Shown here piece by piece: positions 16,434 to 24,631 of a stretch of 64,000 nucleotides of DNA (position 1 is its first letter; each line of letters opens with the position of its first letter). The notes below the pieces were generated by a model that was not told the origin of the DNA, searched no databases, and saw only the letters and a program-made list of their open reading frames with translations. The stretch covers positions 990,501-1,054,500 of the forward strand of contig NZ_CP070506.1 of the NCBI RefSeq assembly GCF_016925675.1, in the 5' to 3' direction. The translations under genes and the position numbers were made by a program. Source of the stretch: Pseudomonas hygromyciniae. GTDB lineage: Bacteria; Pseudomonadota; Gammaproteobacteria; Pseudomonadales; Pseudomonadaceae.

Positions 16434-17217
16434 CGTGCGAGGATGGTCCGGTCGCTTGGGCATGCGGCAGCGCTCGCTGACCCCTGATCCGCCAGAACGT
16501 CACGGCGATAATGAGCAGCACTAAAACGATCATGGTGAAAGTGACGCTGGCCCGCCAAAAGCCAACGTCATCGCCCGGCACCAGGAACGGACCGAAATAG
16601 GCCAGGCGTTGCTGCTCCAGATAGGCTGTCGCCGGAACGAATACCACCGTCAGTTTTTGCGGATTTTCGACGGCGTTGGTCATGCCAGGAATGCTGCTGG
16701 AGACCATCCGGCGCACACGGGCCTGGATGTTGTCGGGGTCAAGCCGAGGGTCATGCTTGATGAACACTGATGCAGAAGCCGGTTGTACCGGTTCGCCCGG
16801 TGCAACCCGCTCGGGCAGTACTACGTGTACGCGGGCAACGATGACGCCGTCGATGTTCGATAGCGTGGTTTCCAGTTCCTGGGACAAGGCATAGATATAG
16901 CGCGCTCGCTCCTCGAGCGGGGTTGAGATGACCCCTTCCTTACGAAAGGTATCGCCCAGGGTGGCGCGGGCTGTCTTGGGCAACCCGACGGCTTCCAGAG
17001 TACGTACGGCCCGCCCGATATCGGAGGCATTGACCACGACGACCACACCGTCTTTGGCGGGGACTTTGGAGGCGCGTATATGCTTGTCTGCCAACTCCGC
17101 GATGACTTCATTGGCTTCCTGCTCGGAGAGTTGGCGGTGAAGTTCGACGCGGTCACTGCAGGCATTGAGCATGAATGACAACGCTAGCGTTAACGTAATA
17201 AACCGTAGGCGAGTCAT
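16426..17217 (-). CDS. sctJ: SctJ (HrcJ/RscJ) inner ring lipoprotein
   Basis: This 263-residue lipoprotein makes the inner ring of the inner-membrane platform (FliF/YscJ family). The signal MTRLRFITLTLALSFMLNAC ends in a lipobox with Cys20. Two periplasmic ring-building domains follow (about 22-190, including KDGVVVVVNASDIGRAVRTL and LPERVAPGEP). A C-terminal membrane helix (about 222-243, VTFTMIVLVLLIIAVTFW) and a short basic tail come last. The length is normal. It is translated after hrpB with a six-base gap. Confidence 0.95.
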   Translation of the reverse strand: MTRLRFITLTLALSFMLNACSDRVELHRQLSEQEANEVIAELADKHIRASKVPAKDGVVVVVNASDIGRAVRTLEAVGLPKTARATLGDTFRKEGVISTPLEERARYIYALSQELETTLSNIDGVIVARVHVVLPERVAPGEPVQPASASVFIKHDPRLDPDNIQARVRRMVSSSIPGMTNAVENPQKLTVVFVPATAYLEQQRLAYFGPFLVPGDDVGFWRASVTFTMIVLVLLIIAVTFWRIRGQRALPHAQATGPSSHDE

Positions 17218-17223
17218 TTTTAT

Positions 17224-17589
17224 CTACTGAAGGTTGCAGATTTTATCGATGCCTTGTGCGGTTTTTCCGACACTTTTAACGAGAATTTGCGTCAGCAGCA
17301 ACGTGTCGGAAAGTTGTTCCGGGTACTTTCGCGCTTCATCAAATTTATTCTCGCCGCTCAAGGCTCGCAGACTTTTGGTCATGCGCTGGGTGACAGAATT
17401 CAACCGGTCGGATGCCTCGGAAAGCATGCTTTGTGGCGTCGTGTAATTTGTCGCCGCACTAGGTTGTGCGGAGGGCTCCATGATCGAGGCGAAATAGTTG
17501 ACATCGCTATGGGCGATTGATGATTCCTGTGCGCTAGAGGAACCACTGAGATGATCATGTTCAGCAGAGCGTACTCGTCCTATAAACAT
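17224..17589 (-). CDS. sctI: SctI (HrpB) inner rod protein
   Basis: This 121-residue protein sits between the pilin gene and sctJ, the place of HrpB. SctI family members form the inner rod or adaptor joining export gate and needle or pilus, and are exported early. The C-terminal half is helical (NSVTQRMTKSLRALSGENKF and LLLTQILVKSVGKTAQGIDK), as expected for rod proteins. The ATG at 17589 has AGG at a suitable distance. Its leader contains a run of nine C residues (on the mRNA) 26 bases upstream. No harpin gene separates it from hrpA, unlike in P. syringae. Confidence 0.82.
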   Translation of the reverse strand: MFIGRVRSAEHDHLSGSSSAQESSIAHSDVNYFASIMEPSAQPSAATNYTTPQSMLSEASDRLNSVTQRMTKSLRALSGENKFDEARKYPEQLSDTLLLTQILVKSVGKTAQGIDKICNLQ

Positions 17590-17614
17590 ATGGCGCCTAT
17601 TACGTCAGTATTTT

Positions 17615-17623
17615 GGGGGGGGG
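17615..17623. repeat. Homopolymeric G9/C9 tract in the hrpB leader
   Basis: Nine consecutive G on the plus strand, C on the mRNA strand, 26 bases before the hrpB start and within the intergenic gap after the pilin gene. Such tracts are slippage prone during replication. Confidence 0.9.
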
Positions 17624-17651
17624 CTTATTGTTGTTGATGAAGTGGCTGAAG

Positions 17652-17684
17652 TGACCTTCCCGCAACCCGTTGCGAGGAAGGTCA
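17652..17684 (-). promoter_or_regulatory. Stem-loop between pilin gene hrpA and hrpB
   Basis: TGACCTTCC-CGCAAC, a CC loop, GTTGCG, one unpaired A, then GGAAGGTCA. This gives a stem of about 15 base pairs, 18 bases after the hrpA stop. No U tract follows on the transcript, so it should not be a full terminator. It is more likely to protect the 3' end of a processed hrpA message or attenuate reading into hrpB. Confidence 0.7.
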
Positions 17685-17701
17685 GAGGGGCGCCAGACTG
17701 A

Positions 17702-17902
17702 TTACAGACGCAGAGCATCAGAGGCTGTTTTGATACCTGCGGTGTTTTGGTTTACCGCAGTTTTCCATGCGTTTTTCACACCGTCAGCCCTCTTTTTCGC
17801 TTCTGCAGCTTCAATGCCTGCGTCCGCCTCCTCTGCTGTCATGCCACCTGTGCTGCTACCGTAAGGGGTCGACCCGTAAGAGCCCATTGCACCAATAGTC
17901 AT
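17702..17902 (-). CDS. hrpA: HrpA/RspA-type pilin of the type III pilus
   Basis: This 66-residue protein begins MTIGAMGSYGSTPYGSSTGG. A Gly/Ser-rich N-terminus is followed by a helical Ala- and Lys-rich C-terminal half (EEADAGIEAAEAKKRADGVK). This is the typical build of Hrp pilins, which polymerise into the long surface pilus. It lacks cysteine and a signal peptide. The start is ATG 17902 with CGGAG eight bases upstream. The longer frame to 17968 has no ribosome-binding site. It is shorter than the P. syringae HrpA (over 100 residues), as I recall. It is the first gene of its operon, 89 bases behind an hrp box. Confidence 0.8.
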   Translation of the reverse strand: MTIGAMGSYGSTPYGSSTGGMTAEEADAGIEAAEAKKRADGVKNAWKTAVNQNTAGIKTASDALRL

Positions 17903-17991
17903 ATTGTTTACTCCGTATTTAACGTTGATCTCACTGGACTTAAGCGATGTTGAGAGGTGATGTGTCACATCGAGTGTCGCTGTCCATAATT

Positions 17992-18019
17992 TATGTGGCG
18001 CAGGAAATGTATGCGTTCC
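17992..18019 (-). promoter_or_regulatory. hrp box of the hrpA-sctL operon
   Basis: On the minus strand GGAACG (18019-18014), a 15-base spacer and CCACATA (17998-17992). It departs from consensus at one base (G for C at the sixth position). The mRNA leader would be about 80 bases before hrpA, longer than in the other two hrp operons. Confidence 0.82.
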
Positions 18020-18091
18020 AATTGCATCGGCAGGGTATGTTTCAAAAGGTGTAACTTTTCCAGGGCGTTGCCCGTTCGCTATGCAACGCAG

Positions 18092-19015
18092 TTATGTCAG
18101 TGATATTTCCAGTTGCTTCATTCGGTAATAGAGCGTGCGCTTGGCCACACCTAACTCGACGGCCACTCCATCAACATTATGGGCATGGCGGTTCAGCGAC
18201 TCTTCAATCAGCACTTTCTCGATTTGTTGTAGACGCTCCTTGAGCGGCAACTCCAACTCCTGGCGCTTTGTTACCGCAGCACAGAGGGGGGGCAGCCCCA
18301 AGACGAAGCGCTTGGCTGTCGAACGTAGTTCGCGCACGTTCCCCAACCAGGAATGACAAAGCAGTTGTGAAAGCAGAGCGTTGGGAGGTGAGGGCACTGG
18401 GCACTTGAAGTACTCAGCCTCCTGCCGGATCATTTTCAGGAACAGGGGGATGATGCGTTCGGGTTGCTGCCTGAGTGGCGGGAGGTTGATGTTGACCACG
18501 TTCAGGCGAAAATACAGATCGCGCCTGAAGGCGCCTTGAACGACCATCTCATGCAAGGACTGCTGGGCAGACGCAATGACGCGCATGTCTACGGGGATAA
18601 ACCGAGTCGAGCCCAAGCGTTCTACCCCCCTGGATTCCAACACCCGCAGCAACTTGGCTTGCAGGGGAAGTGGCATGCTGTCTATTTCGTCCAGGTACAA
18701 GGTGCCCTGATGCGCGGCTTCGACAGAACCTGCACGCGATTGCATGGCCCCGGTGTAGGCGCCGCTGTTGACCCCGAAGAGTTGGCTTTCGGCAAGGCTC
18801 TCCGGTATGGCCGCACAGTTGACCGCGACGAAGTTCCCCCGTCGTCCTGAAAGGCAATGAACACGTTGCGCCAAGGTGTCCTTGCCAGTGCCTGTTTCCC
18901 CAAGCAGCAGAATGTCGATGTTGAGCGGGGCGGTGTTATTGATGGTTGTCTCGATGTCTGGACAATCATTGAACGGGGTATCTGGTTCAACTTCACTTTG
19001 ATAGGAGGCCGACAT
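18092..19015 (-). CDS. rspR: RspR: HrpR/HrpS-family sigma-54 activator
   Basis: This 307-residue enhancer-binding protein without a receiver domain starts almost at once with the AAA+ domain. Walker A GETGTGKD is at about 39-46, the sigma-54 contact loop GAYTGA (variant of GAFTGA) at 85-90, and Walker B GTLYLDE at 104-110. A Fis-type helix-turn-helix ends the protein (VDGVAVELGVAKRTLYYRMK). It should drive the sigma-54 promoter of hrpL. P. syringae uses a HrpR-HrpS pair, but only one such gene is present here. The ATG at 19015 has GGAG ten bases upstream. The in-frame GTG at 19048 has none. HrpV and HrpG are the likely antagonist and anti-antagonist. Confidence 0.92.
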   Translation of the reverse strand: MSASYQSEVEPDTPFNDCPDIETTINNTAPLNIDILLLGETGTGKDTLAQRVHCLSGRRGNFVAVNCAAIPESLAESQLFGVNSGAYTGAMQSRAGSVEAAHQGTLYLDEIDSMPLPLQAKLLRVLESRGVERLGSTRFIPVDMRVIASAQQSLHEMVVQGAFRRDLYFRLNVVNINLPPLRQQPERIIPLFLKMIRQEAEYFKCPVPSPPNALLSQLLCHSWLGNVRELRSTAKRFVLGLPPLCAAVTKRQELELPLKERLQQIEKVLIEESLNRHAHNVDGVAVELGVAKRTLYYRMKQLEISLT

Positions 19016-19375
19016 GTTGCTATTGCTCCAATAGAGTTGTCGCTTCACTATTGTTTTAATTTGCTAGTGATATGGGGCAGTAGACCGGAAAATGTCCAGG
19101 TTGTCATTGCGAAAGGAGAGTGGGCTAGGTCGTTGTTTTGTTTGGGATGTTAAGGAATTTGAGTTGGAGGAATATTCAAGTTTTTGTAGGAATGGTGTTT
19201 GCAGTTCTGTGTAGGAGAAGTCCTAAATATTTTATGAATGTTATTTAATGGGTAAGTTATGTACTTGAAGTGTCTGTTTGTAGCTCTTCATGTGCATTTT
19301 ATTGAAATACATAACAGTGTCTTAATATGTCACGCGGCGCTGCAGTTGCTGGAAAGTCCATGTCGTAAATGAGGC
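19016..19375. other. AT-rich upstream region of rspR
   Basis: About 360 bases without a credible gene, clearly richer in A and T than the surroundings (for example TTATTTAATGGGTAAGTTAT). It should hold the rspR promoter. I see a GacA-like inverted repeat at 19210-19227 but no strong -24/-12 or hrp box. It is also the border between the secretion island and the core genome. Confidence 0.6.
19210..19227. promoter_or_regulatory. Inverted repeat resembling a GacA box
   Basis: TGTAGG-AGAAGT-CCTAAA contains the perfect arms TAGGA/TCCTA. Compared with the GacA upstream element TGTAAG-N6-CTTACA, it agrees at nine of twelve defined positions. It lies about 195 bases before rspR. GacA controls hrpRS in P. 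syringae, but whether it binds here is speculation. Confidence 0.3.
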
Positions 19376-19418
19376 GCCCACAAAAAAGCCGATGCAGGGC
19401 ATCGGCTTTTTTGTGGGC
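19376..19418 (-). terminator. Rho-independent terminator downstream of ychF
   Basis: A perfect 20 bp stem (GCCCACAAAAAAGCCGATGC with its complement) and an AGG loop. The A and T runs in the stem make it work in both directions. It lies 22 bases after the ychF stop and shields the secretion island from ychF transcription. Confidence 0.92.
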
Positions 19419-19440
19419 GGCAGGTGCCGTCGGTCAAGCG

Positions 19441-20541
19441 TTACACGTTGAAGCGGAAGTGCATTACATCGCCATCCTTGACGACGTATTCCTTGCCTTC
19501 CAGGCGCCATTTACCGGCTTCCTTGGCCCCGGCTTCACCCTTGAACTGGATGAAGTCGTTGTAGGCGATCACTTCGGCGCGGATAAAGCCTTTTTCGAAG
19601 TCGGTGTGGATCACGCCCGCAGCCTGTGGCGCGGTGGCGCCGACCTTGACGGTCCAGGCACGGACTTCTTCGACGCCGGCGGTGAAGTAGGTCTGCAGGT
19701 GCAGCATTTCGTAGCCTGCACGGATCACACGGTTCAGGCCAGGCTCTTCCAGGCCCAGGGCCTCGAGGAACATGTCTTTCTCTTCGCCGTCTTCCAGTTC
19801 GGCGATTTCCGCTTCGATCTTGTTGCAAACCGGGACAACCATCGCGCCTTCTTCTTCGGCAATGGCCATGACCACGTCGAGCAGCGGGTTGTTCTCGAAG
19901 CCGTCTTCAGCCACGTTGGCGATGTACATCACAGGCTTGGTGGTCAGCAGGTGGAAGCCCTTGATCACGGCCTTTTCGTCGACGCTCATGTTCTTCATCA
20001 GGCTGCGTGCAGGCTTGCCCAGGGTGAAGTGAGCAATCAATTGCTCCAGCAAGGCCTTCTGCACCACTGCGTCCTTGTCGCCGCCTTTGGCATTACGCGT
20101 CACCTTTTGCAGTTGCTTCTCGCAGCTGTCGAGGTCGGCGAAGATCAGTTCCAGGTCGATGATCTCGATATCGCGTTTCGGGTCGACGCTATTGGAGACG
20201 TGAATCACGTTCTCGTCTTCAAAGCAGCGGACCACGTGAGCGATGGCATCGGTCTCACGGATGTTGGCCAGGAACTTGTTGCCCAGGCCTTCACCTTTCG
20301 ACGCACCGGCTACAAGGCCTGCGATGTCGACGAACTCCATGGTGGTCGGCAGGATGCGCTTGGGATTGACGATGGCGGCCAGGGCCTCCAGGCGCGGATC
20401 GGGCATCGGCACGATACCGGTGTTGGGTTCGATGGTGCAGAAGGGGAAGTTCTCCGCCGCAATACCGGACTTGGTCAGGGCGTTGAACAGGGTGGACTTG
20501 CCGACGTTAGGTAGGCCGACGATGCCGCAATTGAATCCCAT
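19441..20541 (-). CDS. ychF: Redox-regulated ATPase YchF (Obg-family P-loop protein)
   Basis: This 366-residue universally conserved protein of the TRAFAC/Obg group prefers ATP to GTP. It binds ribosomes and responds to oxidative stress. The G1 motif [18 protein letters not shown] opens the protein and the switch region ends in [22 protein letters not shown]-terminal TGS-like domain ends with [19 protein letters not shown]. The gene follows pth in the same direction (22 bp gap), the standard order in Pseudomonas and enterobacteria. Confidence 0.97.
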   Translation of the reverse strand: MGFNCGIVGLPNVGKSTLFNALTKSGIAAENFPFCTIEPNTGIVPMPDPRLEALAAIVNPKRILPTTMEFVDIAGLVAGASKGEGLGNKFLANIRETDAIAHVVRCFEDENVIHVSNSVDPKRDIEIIDLELIFADLDSCEKQLQKVTRNAKGGDKDAVVQKALLEQLIAHFTLGKPARSLMKNMSVDEKAVIKGFHLLTTKPVMYIANVAEDGFENNPLLDVVMAIAEEEGAMVVPVCNKIEAEIAELEDGEEKDMFLEALGLEEPGLNRVIRAGYEMLHLQTYFTAGVEEVRAWTVKVGATAPQAAGVIHTDFEKGFIRAEVIAYNDFIQFKGEAGAKEAGKWRLEGKEYVVKDGDVMHFRFNV

Positions 20542-20563
20542 GGTGTTTCCCCTCGCAAAAAAG

Positions 20564-21148
20564 TCAGGCCTTCTGGCTGTGCAGGTTTTTCATCGCACGG
20601 TTCCATTCACCGGCGAAGATATCCGGCAGCACGCCGAGGGCAAAATCGATGCTGGCATCGAGTTTTTCCTGTTCGGCGCGTGGCGCACGACCCAGGACGA
20701 AATTTGAAACCATACTGGCAACGCCTGGGTGGCCAATGCCGAGCCGCAGACGGTAAAAGGTATTCTGATTGCCCAACTGCGCAATGATGTCGCGCAGGCC
20801 ATTATGACCGCCATGGCCGCCGCCTTGCTTGAGCTTGGCAACGCCGGGTGGCAGGTCCAGTTCATCATGGGCCACCAGGATTTCTTCGGGTTTGATCCGG
20901 AAGAAGCCCGCAAGCGCCGCGACAGCCTGGCCGCTGCGGTTCATGTAGGTGGTGGGAATCAGCAGACGAACATCCTGACCCTGATGCGAGAAGCGTCCGG
21001 TCAGGCCAAAATATTTGCGATCGGCCACAAGATTGATGCCTTGGGCGTGGGCGATGCGCTCAACAAAAAGGGCCCCCGCGTTATGCCGGGTCTGTTCGTA
21101 TTCGGCGCCTGGATTTCCCAGGCCAACGATCAGTTTGATGGCAGTCAC
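20564..21148 (-). CDS. pth: Peptidyl-tRNA hydrolase
   Basis: This 194-residue enzyme releases stalled peptides from tRNA by hydrolysing the ester bond. The N-terminal motif [19 protein letters not shown] includes the catalytic His22. The family motifs MNRSGQAV and HDELDLPPG follow, then [13 protein letters not shown]. The GTG start at 21148 gives MTAIKLIVG and the usual length. The longer frame to 21226 adds a non-conserved leader. It lies downstream of rplY in the same transcription direction. Confidence 0.96.
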   Translation of the reverse strand: MTAIKLIVGLGNPGAEYEQTRHNAGALFVERIAHAQGINLVADRKYFGLTGRFSHQGQDVRLLIPTTYMNRSGQAVAALAGFFRIKPEEILVAHDELDLPPGVAKLKQGGGHGGHNGLRDIIAQLGNQNTFYRLRLGIGHPGVASMVSNFVLGRAPRAEQEKLDASIDFALGVLPDIFAGEWNRAMKNLHSQKA

Positions 21149-21316
21149 GACAGGGGCCCTTCCTTTGGAGTTGTGGATAACATCGCCGCAACCTCGTTGC
21201 GGCGAAAGTGGACGACAGGAGCTCACTTATCCAGAGATAAACTTCGCGTTATCGCCCGCTTTCTCGCTACGTTTCGGTCCGCGATGTTTCCTCAAGCTCC
21301 GACGCTGCAGAGAGCA

Positions 21317-21922
21317 TTACTCTGCAGCGGTTTCGCCAGCTTCATCTTCTGCTACAACACGTGGCGCGTGGACGTTGGCAACAGCCTTGTCGTCGTTGTG
21401 AGCCAGTGCAACGAACTCAACGCCTTTAGGGGCCTTGAGGTCGGACAGGTGAATGATGGTGCCGATTTCAGCAGCCGACAGGTCGACTTCGATGAACTCA
21501 GGCAGATCTTTCGGCAGGCAGCTTACTTCCAGCTCGGTAGTGGTGTGGGAAACAACGCCACCTTTCTTGACCGGAGCTTCTTCACCAACAAAGTGCACAG
21601 GCACGATAGCGGTCAGTTTCTGACCAGCAACAACGCGTACGAAGTCAGCGTGCAGTACGTGACCTTTGGCCGGGTGGCGTTGCAGAGCCTTGATGATAAC
21701 GTTCTGCTTTTTGCCGCCAACGTTCAGTTCGATAACGTGGCTGTAGGCAGCATCGTTTTCGAGCAGTTTGGCAACTTCTTTAGCCAGCATGCTGATGGAT
21801 TCAGGGGCTTTTTCGCCACCGTAAACTACAGCTGGAACCAGGCTTGCGAGACGACGCAGGCGGCGGCTCGCACCTTTCCCCAGGTCGGAACGCAGTTCAG
21901 CATTCAAAGTAAAATCGTTCAT
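21317..21922 (-). CDS. rplY: 50S ribosomal protein L25 (general stress protein Ctc form)
   Basis: This 201-residue protein binds 5S rRNA. An N-terminal L25 domain (about 1-95, [20 protein letters not shown]) is joined to a C-terminal TL5/Ctc beta domain (about 100-180). It ends in an acidic, Ala-rich tail ([12 protein letters not shown]). The two-domain Ctc form is usual in Pseudomonas, while E. coli has only the first domain. The ATG at 21922 is preferred to the upstream frame at 21946. The gene lies between prs and pth, as in other pseudomonads. Confidence 0.96.
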   Translation of the reverse strand: MNDFTLNAELRSDLGKGASRRLRRLASLVPAVVYGGEKAPESISMLAKEVAKLLENDAAYSHVIELNVGGKKQNVIIKALQRHPAKGHVLHADFVRVVAGQKLTAIVPVHFVGEEAPVKKGGVVSHTTTELEVSCLPKDLPEFIEVDLSAAEIGTIIHLSDLKAPKGVEFVALAHNDDKAVANVHAPRVVAEDEAGETAAE

Positions 21923-21986
21923 GTTGTATCTCCAAAATAACCACATTCGCCCCAGCGTTTGCGACCAGCGCTAAAGGCGATATGGG

Positions 21987-22031
21987 CAAAAAAGCCCCGC
22001 CCCAGCATGGTGCTGGGGCGGGGCGCTTTTC
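21987..22031 (-). terminator. Strong terminator after prs
   Basis: A 14 bp GC-rich stem (GCCCCGCCCCAGCA with its complement, 21994-22024) and a TGG loop. T6 follows on the minus strand. It lies 30 bases after the prs stop and should separate prs from rplY. Confidence 0.93.
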
Positions 22032-22060
22032 GTCAGGTTGATGCTGCCAAGGTTTGACCC

Positions 22061-23002
22061 TTAGCGGAACATCGCACTGATCGATTCTTCATTGCTGATG
22101 CGGCGAACCGCCTCAGCAACAACCGGTGCGATATCCAGTTGACGGATACGCGCACAGGCTTGAGCAGCGGCGGACAACGGGATGGTGTTGGTCACCACCA
22201 GTTCGTCCAGCACGGAGTTCTCGATGTTCTCGATCGCTCGGCCCGACAGCACAGGGTGTGTGCAGTAGGCGAAAACTTTAGCCGCACCGTGCTCTTTCAA
22301 GGCTTTTGCCGCGTGGCACAGGGTGCCGGCGGTATCAACCATGTCATCGACCAGAATACAGGTACGCCCTTCGACATCACCGATGATATGCATCACTTCA
22401 GAGTGATTGGCTTTCTCACGGCGTTTGTCGATGATCCCGAGGTCCACGCCCAAGGACTTGGCAACAGCTCGTGCACGCACGACGCCACCAATGTCCGGGG
22501 ACACGATCATCAGGTTTTCAAAGCGCTGGTCTTCGATGTCATCCACCAGTACGGGGGAGCCGTAGATGTTATCTACCGGAATATCGAAGAACCCCTGGAT
22601 TTGGTCAGCGTGCAGGTCAACCGTGAGAACACGATCGATACCTACCACGGTCAGCATGTCAGCGACGACTTTCGCGCTGATAGCCACACGTGCGGAACGC
22701 GGACGGCGATCCTGACGGGCATAACCAAAGTAAGGGATTACAGCTGTGATTCGAGTCGCTGAGGAGCGGCGGAAGGCATCAGCCATCACGACGAGTTCCA
22801 TCAGGTTATCGTTGGTCGGAGCGCAAGTCGGCTGAATAATGAAAACATCTTTACCGCGGACATTTTCATTGATCTCGGCTGTAATCTCGCCGTCGGAAAA
22901 TTTACCGACAGAGATGTCACCGAGAGGGATATGCAGCTGACGTACAACACGCCGAGCCAGATCGGGGTTAGCATTCCCCGTAAAGACCATCATCTTGGAC
23001 AC
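22061..23002 (-). CDS. prs: Ribose-phosphate pyrophosphokinase (PRPP synthase)
   Basis: This 313-residue enzyme makes PRPP from ribose 5-phosphate and ATP for nucleotide, His and Trp synthesis. It opens [20 protein letters not shown]. It contains the catalytic flexible loop [16 protein letters not shown] and the PRPP-binding loop [19 protein letters not shown]. The start codon is GTG at 23002. It is followed by a strong terminator and preceded by the tRNA-Gln gene. It is a conventional class I enzyme. Confidence 0.97.
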   Translation of the reverse strand: MSKMMVFTGNANPDLARRVVRQLHIPLGDISVGKFSDGEITAEINENVRGKDVFIIQPTCAPTNDNLMELVVMADAFRRSSATRITAVIPYFGYARQDRRPRSARVAISAKVVADMLTVVGIDRVLTVDLHADQIQGFFDIPVDNIYGSPVLVDDIEDQRFENLMIVSPDIGGVVRARAVAKSLGVDLGIIDKRREKANHSEVMHIIGDVEGRTCILVDDMVDTAGTLCHAAKALKEHGAAKVFAYCTHPVLSGRAIENIENSVLDELVVTNTIPLSAAAQACARIRQLDIAPVVAEAVRRISNEESISAMFR

Positions 23003-23047
23003 GCGCAGTACCTAGAGGCTGAGGGTAACCTGGATGAGTATAGAAAA

Positions 23048-23122
23048 TGGCAGGGGCGGCTGGATTCGAACCAACGCATGGCAGGATCAAAACCTGCTGC
23101 CTTACCGCTTGGCGACGCCCCT
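23048..23122 (-). tRNA. tRNA-Gln (anticodon TTG)
   Basis: A 75-base cloverleaf on the minus strand. A 7 bp acceptor stem AGGGGCG/CGCCCCT, a D arm GCCAAGCGGTAAGGC, an anticodon loop with TTG in TTTTGAT, a T arm GGTTCGAATCC, discriminator G and an encoded CCA are all visible. It lies between prs and ispE and is read in the same direction. Confidence 0.95.
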
Positions 23123-23159
23123 GTATCTGTTGCAACGAGTACCCAGTACTCGGTTCCTT

Positions 23160-24008
23160 TTAGAGCAGACTTTGCAGCTTGCGATGCAACATCGAAACGT
23201 TGCTTCCCTTTGCTACAAACCCTGTAAGGGTCTCTGTAAGAAGGGCCGAGACTTTATCAGCTTCAGCTTTGTTTGGGAAGCCCCCAAACACACAACTTCC
23301 AGTTCCGGTGAGTTTTGCTTCGGTAAGTTTACCTAACAAATTCAATGCGTTACGTACATCTGGGTAACGCCTTGCTACCACCGGTAAGCAGTCATTTCGA
23401 CTGTTTCCCTTGGGAACGGGGCGCACTTTAATGGGAGAAGAGTTACGTGTCAACAACGGATCTGAAAAAATTTCTGCTGTACTTACAGATACTTGCGGAA
23501 CAAGCACGACATACCACGGCTCTTCGGGCTCAACAGGGGTGAGTTTTTCCCCGACACCCTCAGCAAATGCGGCGTGTCCACGCACAAAAACCGGGACGTC
23601 GGCGCCCAGTGTCAGGCCCAGTGCGGCCAGGCGATCTTCATCCCAACCCAGCTGCCACAAGTGATTGAGACCCAGCAGGGTGGTTGCGGCATTCGAGCTG
23701 CCACCGCCGATGCCGCCACCCATGGGCAGGATTTTATCGATCCAGATATCGATGCCCAGCGGGCAGCCGGATTGTTCCTGGAGTTTTTTTGCCGCCTTCA
23801 CGATCAGATTGCTGTCGTGGGGCACATCGGCAAATTCGGTGTGCAGTTGAATCACCCCGTCGTCGCGTACGGCGAAGGTCATCTCATCGCCGTAGTCGAG
23901 GAATTGAAACAACGTCTGCAACTCGTGATAGCCATCTTCACGACGACCGAGGATGTGCAGCATCAAATTGAGCTTGGCCGGAGAGGGCAGGGTCAGGCGT
24001 TCGGTCAT
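23160..24008 (-). CDS. ispE: 4-diphosphocytidyl-2-C-methyl-D-erythritol kinase
   Basis: This 282-residue GHMP-family kinase phosphorylates CDP-methylerythritol in the MEP pathway to isoprenoids. The N-terminus has [20 protein letters not shown] with the substrate-binding Lys. The ATP-binding Gly-rich motif is [21 protein letters not shown]-terminal GHMP motif [11 protein letters not shown] is present. The gene is two bases from lolB on the 5' side, so the two are probably transcribed together along with the downstream tRNA. Confidence 0.96.
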   Translation of the reverse strand: MTERLTLPSPAKLNLMLHILGRREDGYHELQTLFQFLDYGDEMTFAVRDDGVIQLHTEFADVPHDSNLIVKAAKKLQEQSGCPLGIDIWIDKILPMGGGIGGGSSNAATTLLGLNHLWQLGWDEDRLAALGLTLGADVPVFVRGHAAFAEGVGEKLTPVEPEEPWYVVLVPQVSVSTAEIFSDPLLTRNSSPIKVRPVPKGNSRNDCLPVVARRYPDVRNALNLLGKLTEAKLTGTGSCVFGGFPNKAEADKVSALLTETLTGFVAKGSNVSMLHRKLQSLL

Positions 24009-24009
24009 G

Positions 24010-24627
24010 TCACTGCCCCAGCTTGCGTGGTTGCCAGTCCTTGATCACCAGCGTGACGTCAAGGTTGCTGCCGTGCAGCTTGATACGTTCGGGCAGCCAG
24101 TAGCCGCTCTGTTCCACATAGCTGAGGTACTCAACCTGCCAGCCATCCTGTTCCAGGGTGGCCAGGCGGCTATCGCCATTGAGGCTCAAGCGGCTCTTGC
24201 TGTCTGGCGCGGGCAGACCGCGAACCCACCAGACCAGGTGTGAGACCGGCAACTTCCAACCGACCTGCTCTTCAAGCAATGCCTCCGGTGATGGCGCTTC
24301 ATAGCGGCCCTGGTTGGCCACTTCGAGGCTAACTTGCCCCGGTCGCCCGGTCAGGCGTGCAGCGCCACGGCCCAGGGGGCCAGAGAGGCGGATGTCGTAA
24401 TAGTCCTGGCGTTGCAGCCAGAACAAGGTGCCGCTGCCCGAATCCTTCGGTGCGCGCACGCCAATCTTGCCTTCGATCTGCCAGCCATCAATGCTGCTGA
24501 GCTGATCCTTGTGCTGGCGCCATTGCGCCGGGTTGCCCTGGCCTTCGACGGACTCACGGGCACCGAAGCCCGCACAACCGGCGAGCAGGGCGATAAAACT
24601 GAAAACGATGACGTGGCGCAAAAACAT
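24010..24627 (-). CDS. lolB: Outer-membrane lipoprotein receptor LolB
   Basis: This 205-residue lipoprotein has signal and lipobox LLAGC, with Cys18. It receives lipoproteins from LolA in the periplasm and inserts them in the inner leaflet of the outer membrane. The mature part shows the LolB pattern [20 protein letters not shown] with a beta-rich fold and [15 protein letters not shown]. The order ispE-lolB with a TPR lipoprotein upstream is typical of Pseudomonas. The gene starts five bases after the TPR gene stops. Confidence 0.94.
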   Translation of the reverse strand: MFLRHVIVFSFIALLAGCAGFGARESVEGQGNPAQWRQHKDQLSSIDGWQIEGKIGVRAPKDSGSGTLFWLQRQDYYDIRLSGPLGRGAARLTGRPGQVSLEVANQGRYEAPSPEALLEEQVGWKLPVSHLVWWVRGLPAPDSKSRLSLNGDSRLATLEQDGWQVEYLSYVEQSGYWLPERIKLHGSNLDVTLVIKDWQPRKLGQ

Positions 24628-24631
24628 AGAA

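Noticed and set aside
19369..20514. Plus-strand frame of 381 codons opposite ychF
   Set aside because: It overlaps the ychF terminator and the whole ychF gene and has shadow-like composition.
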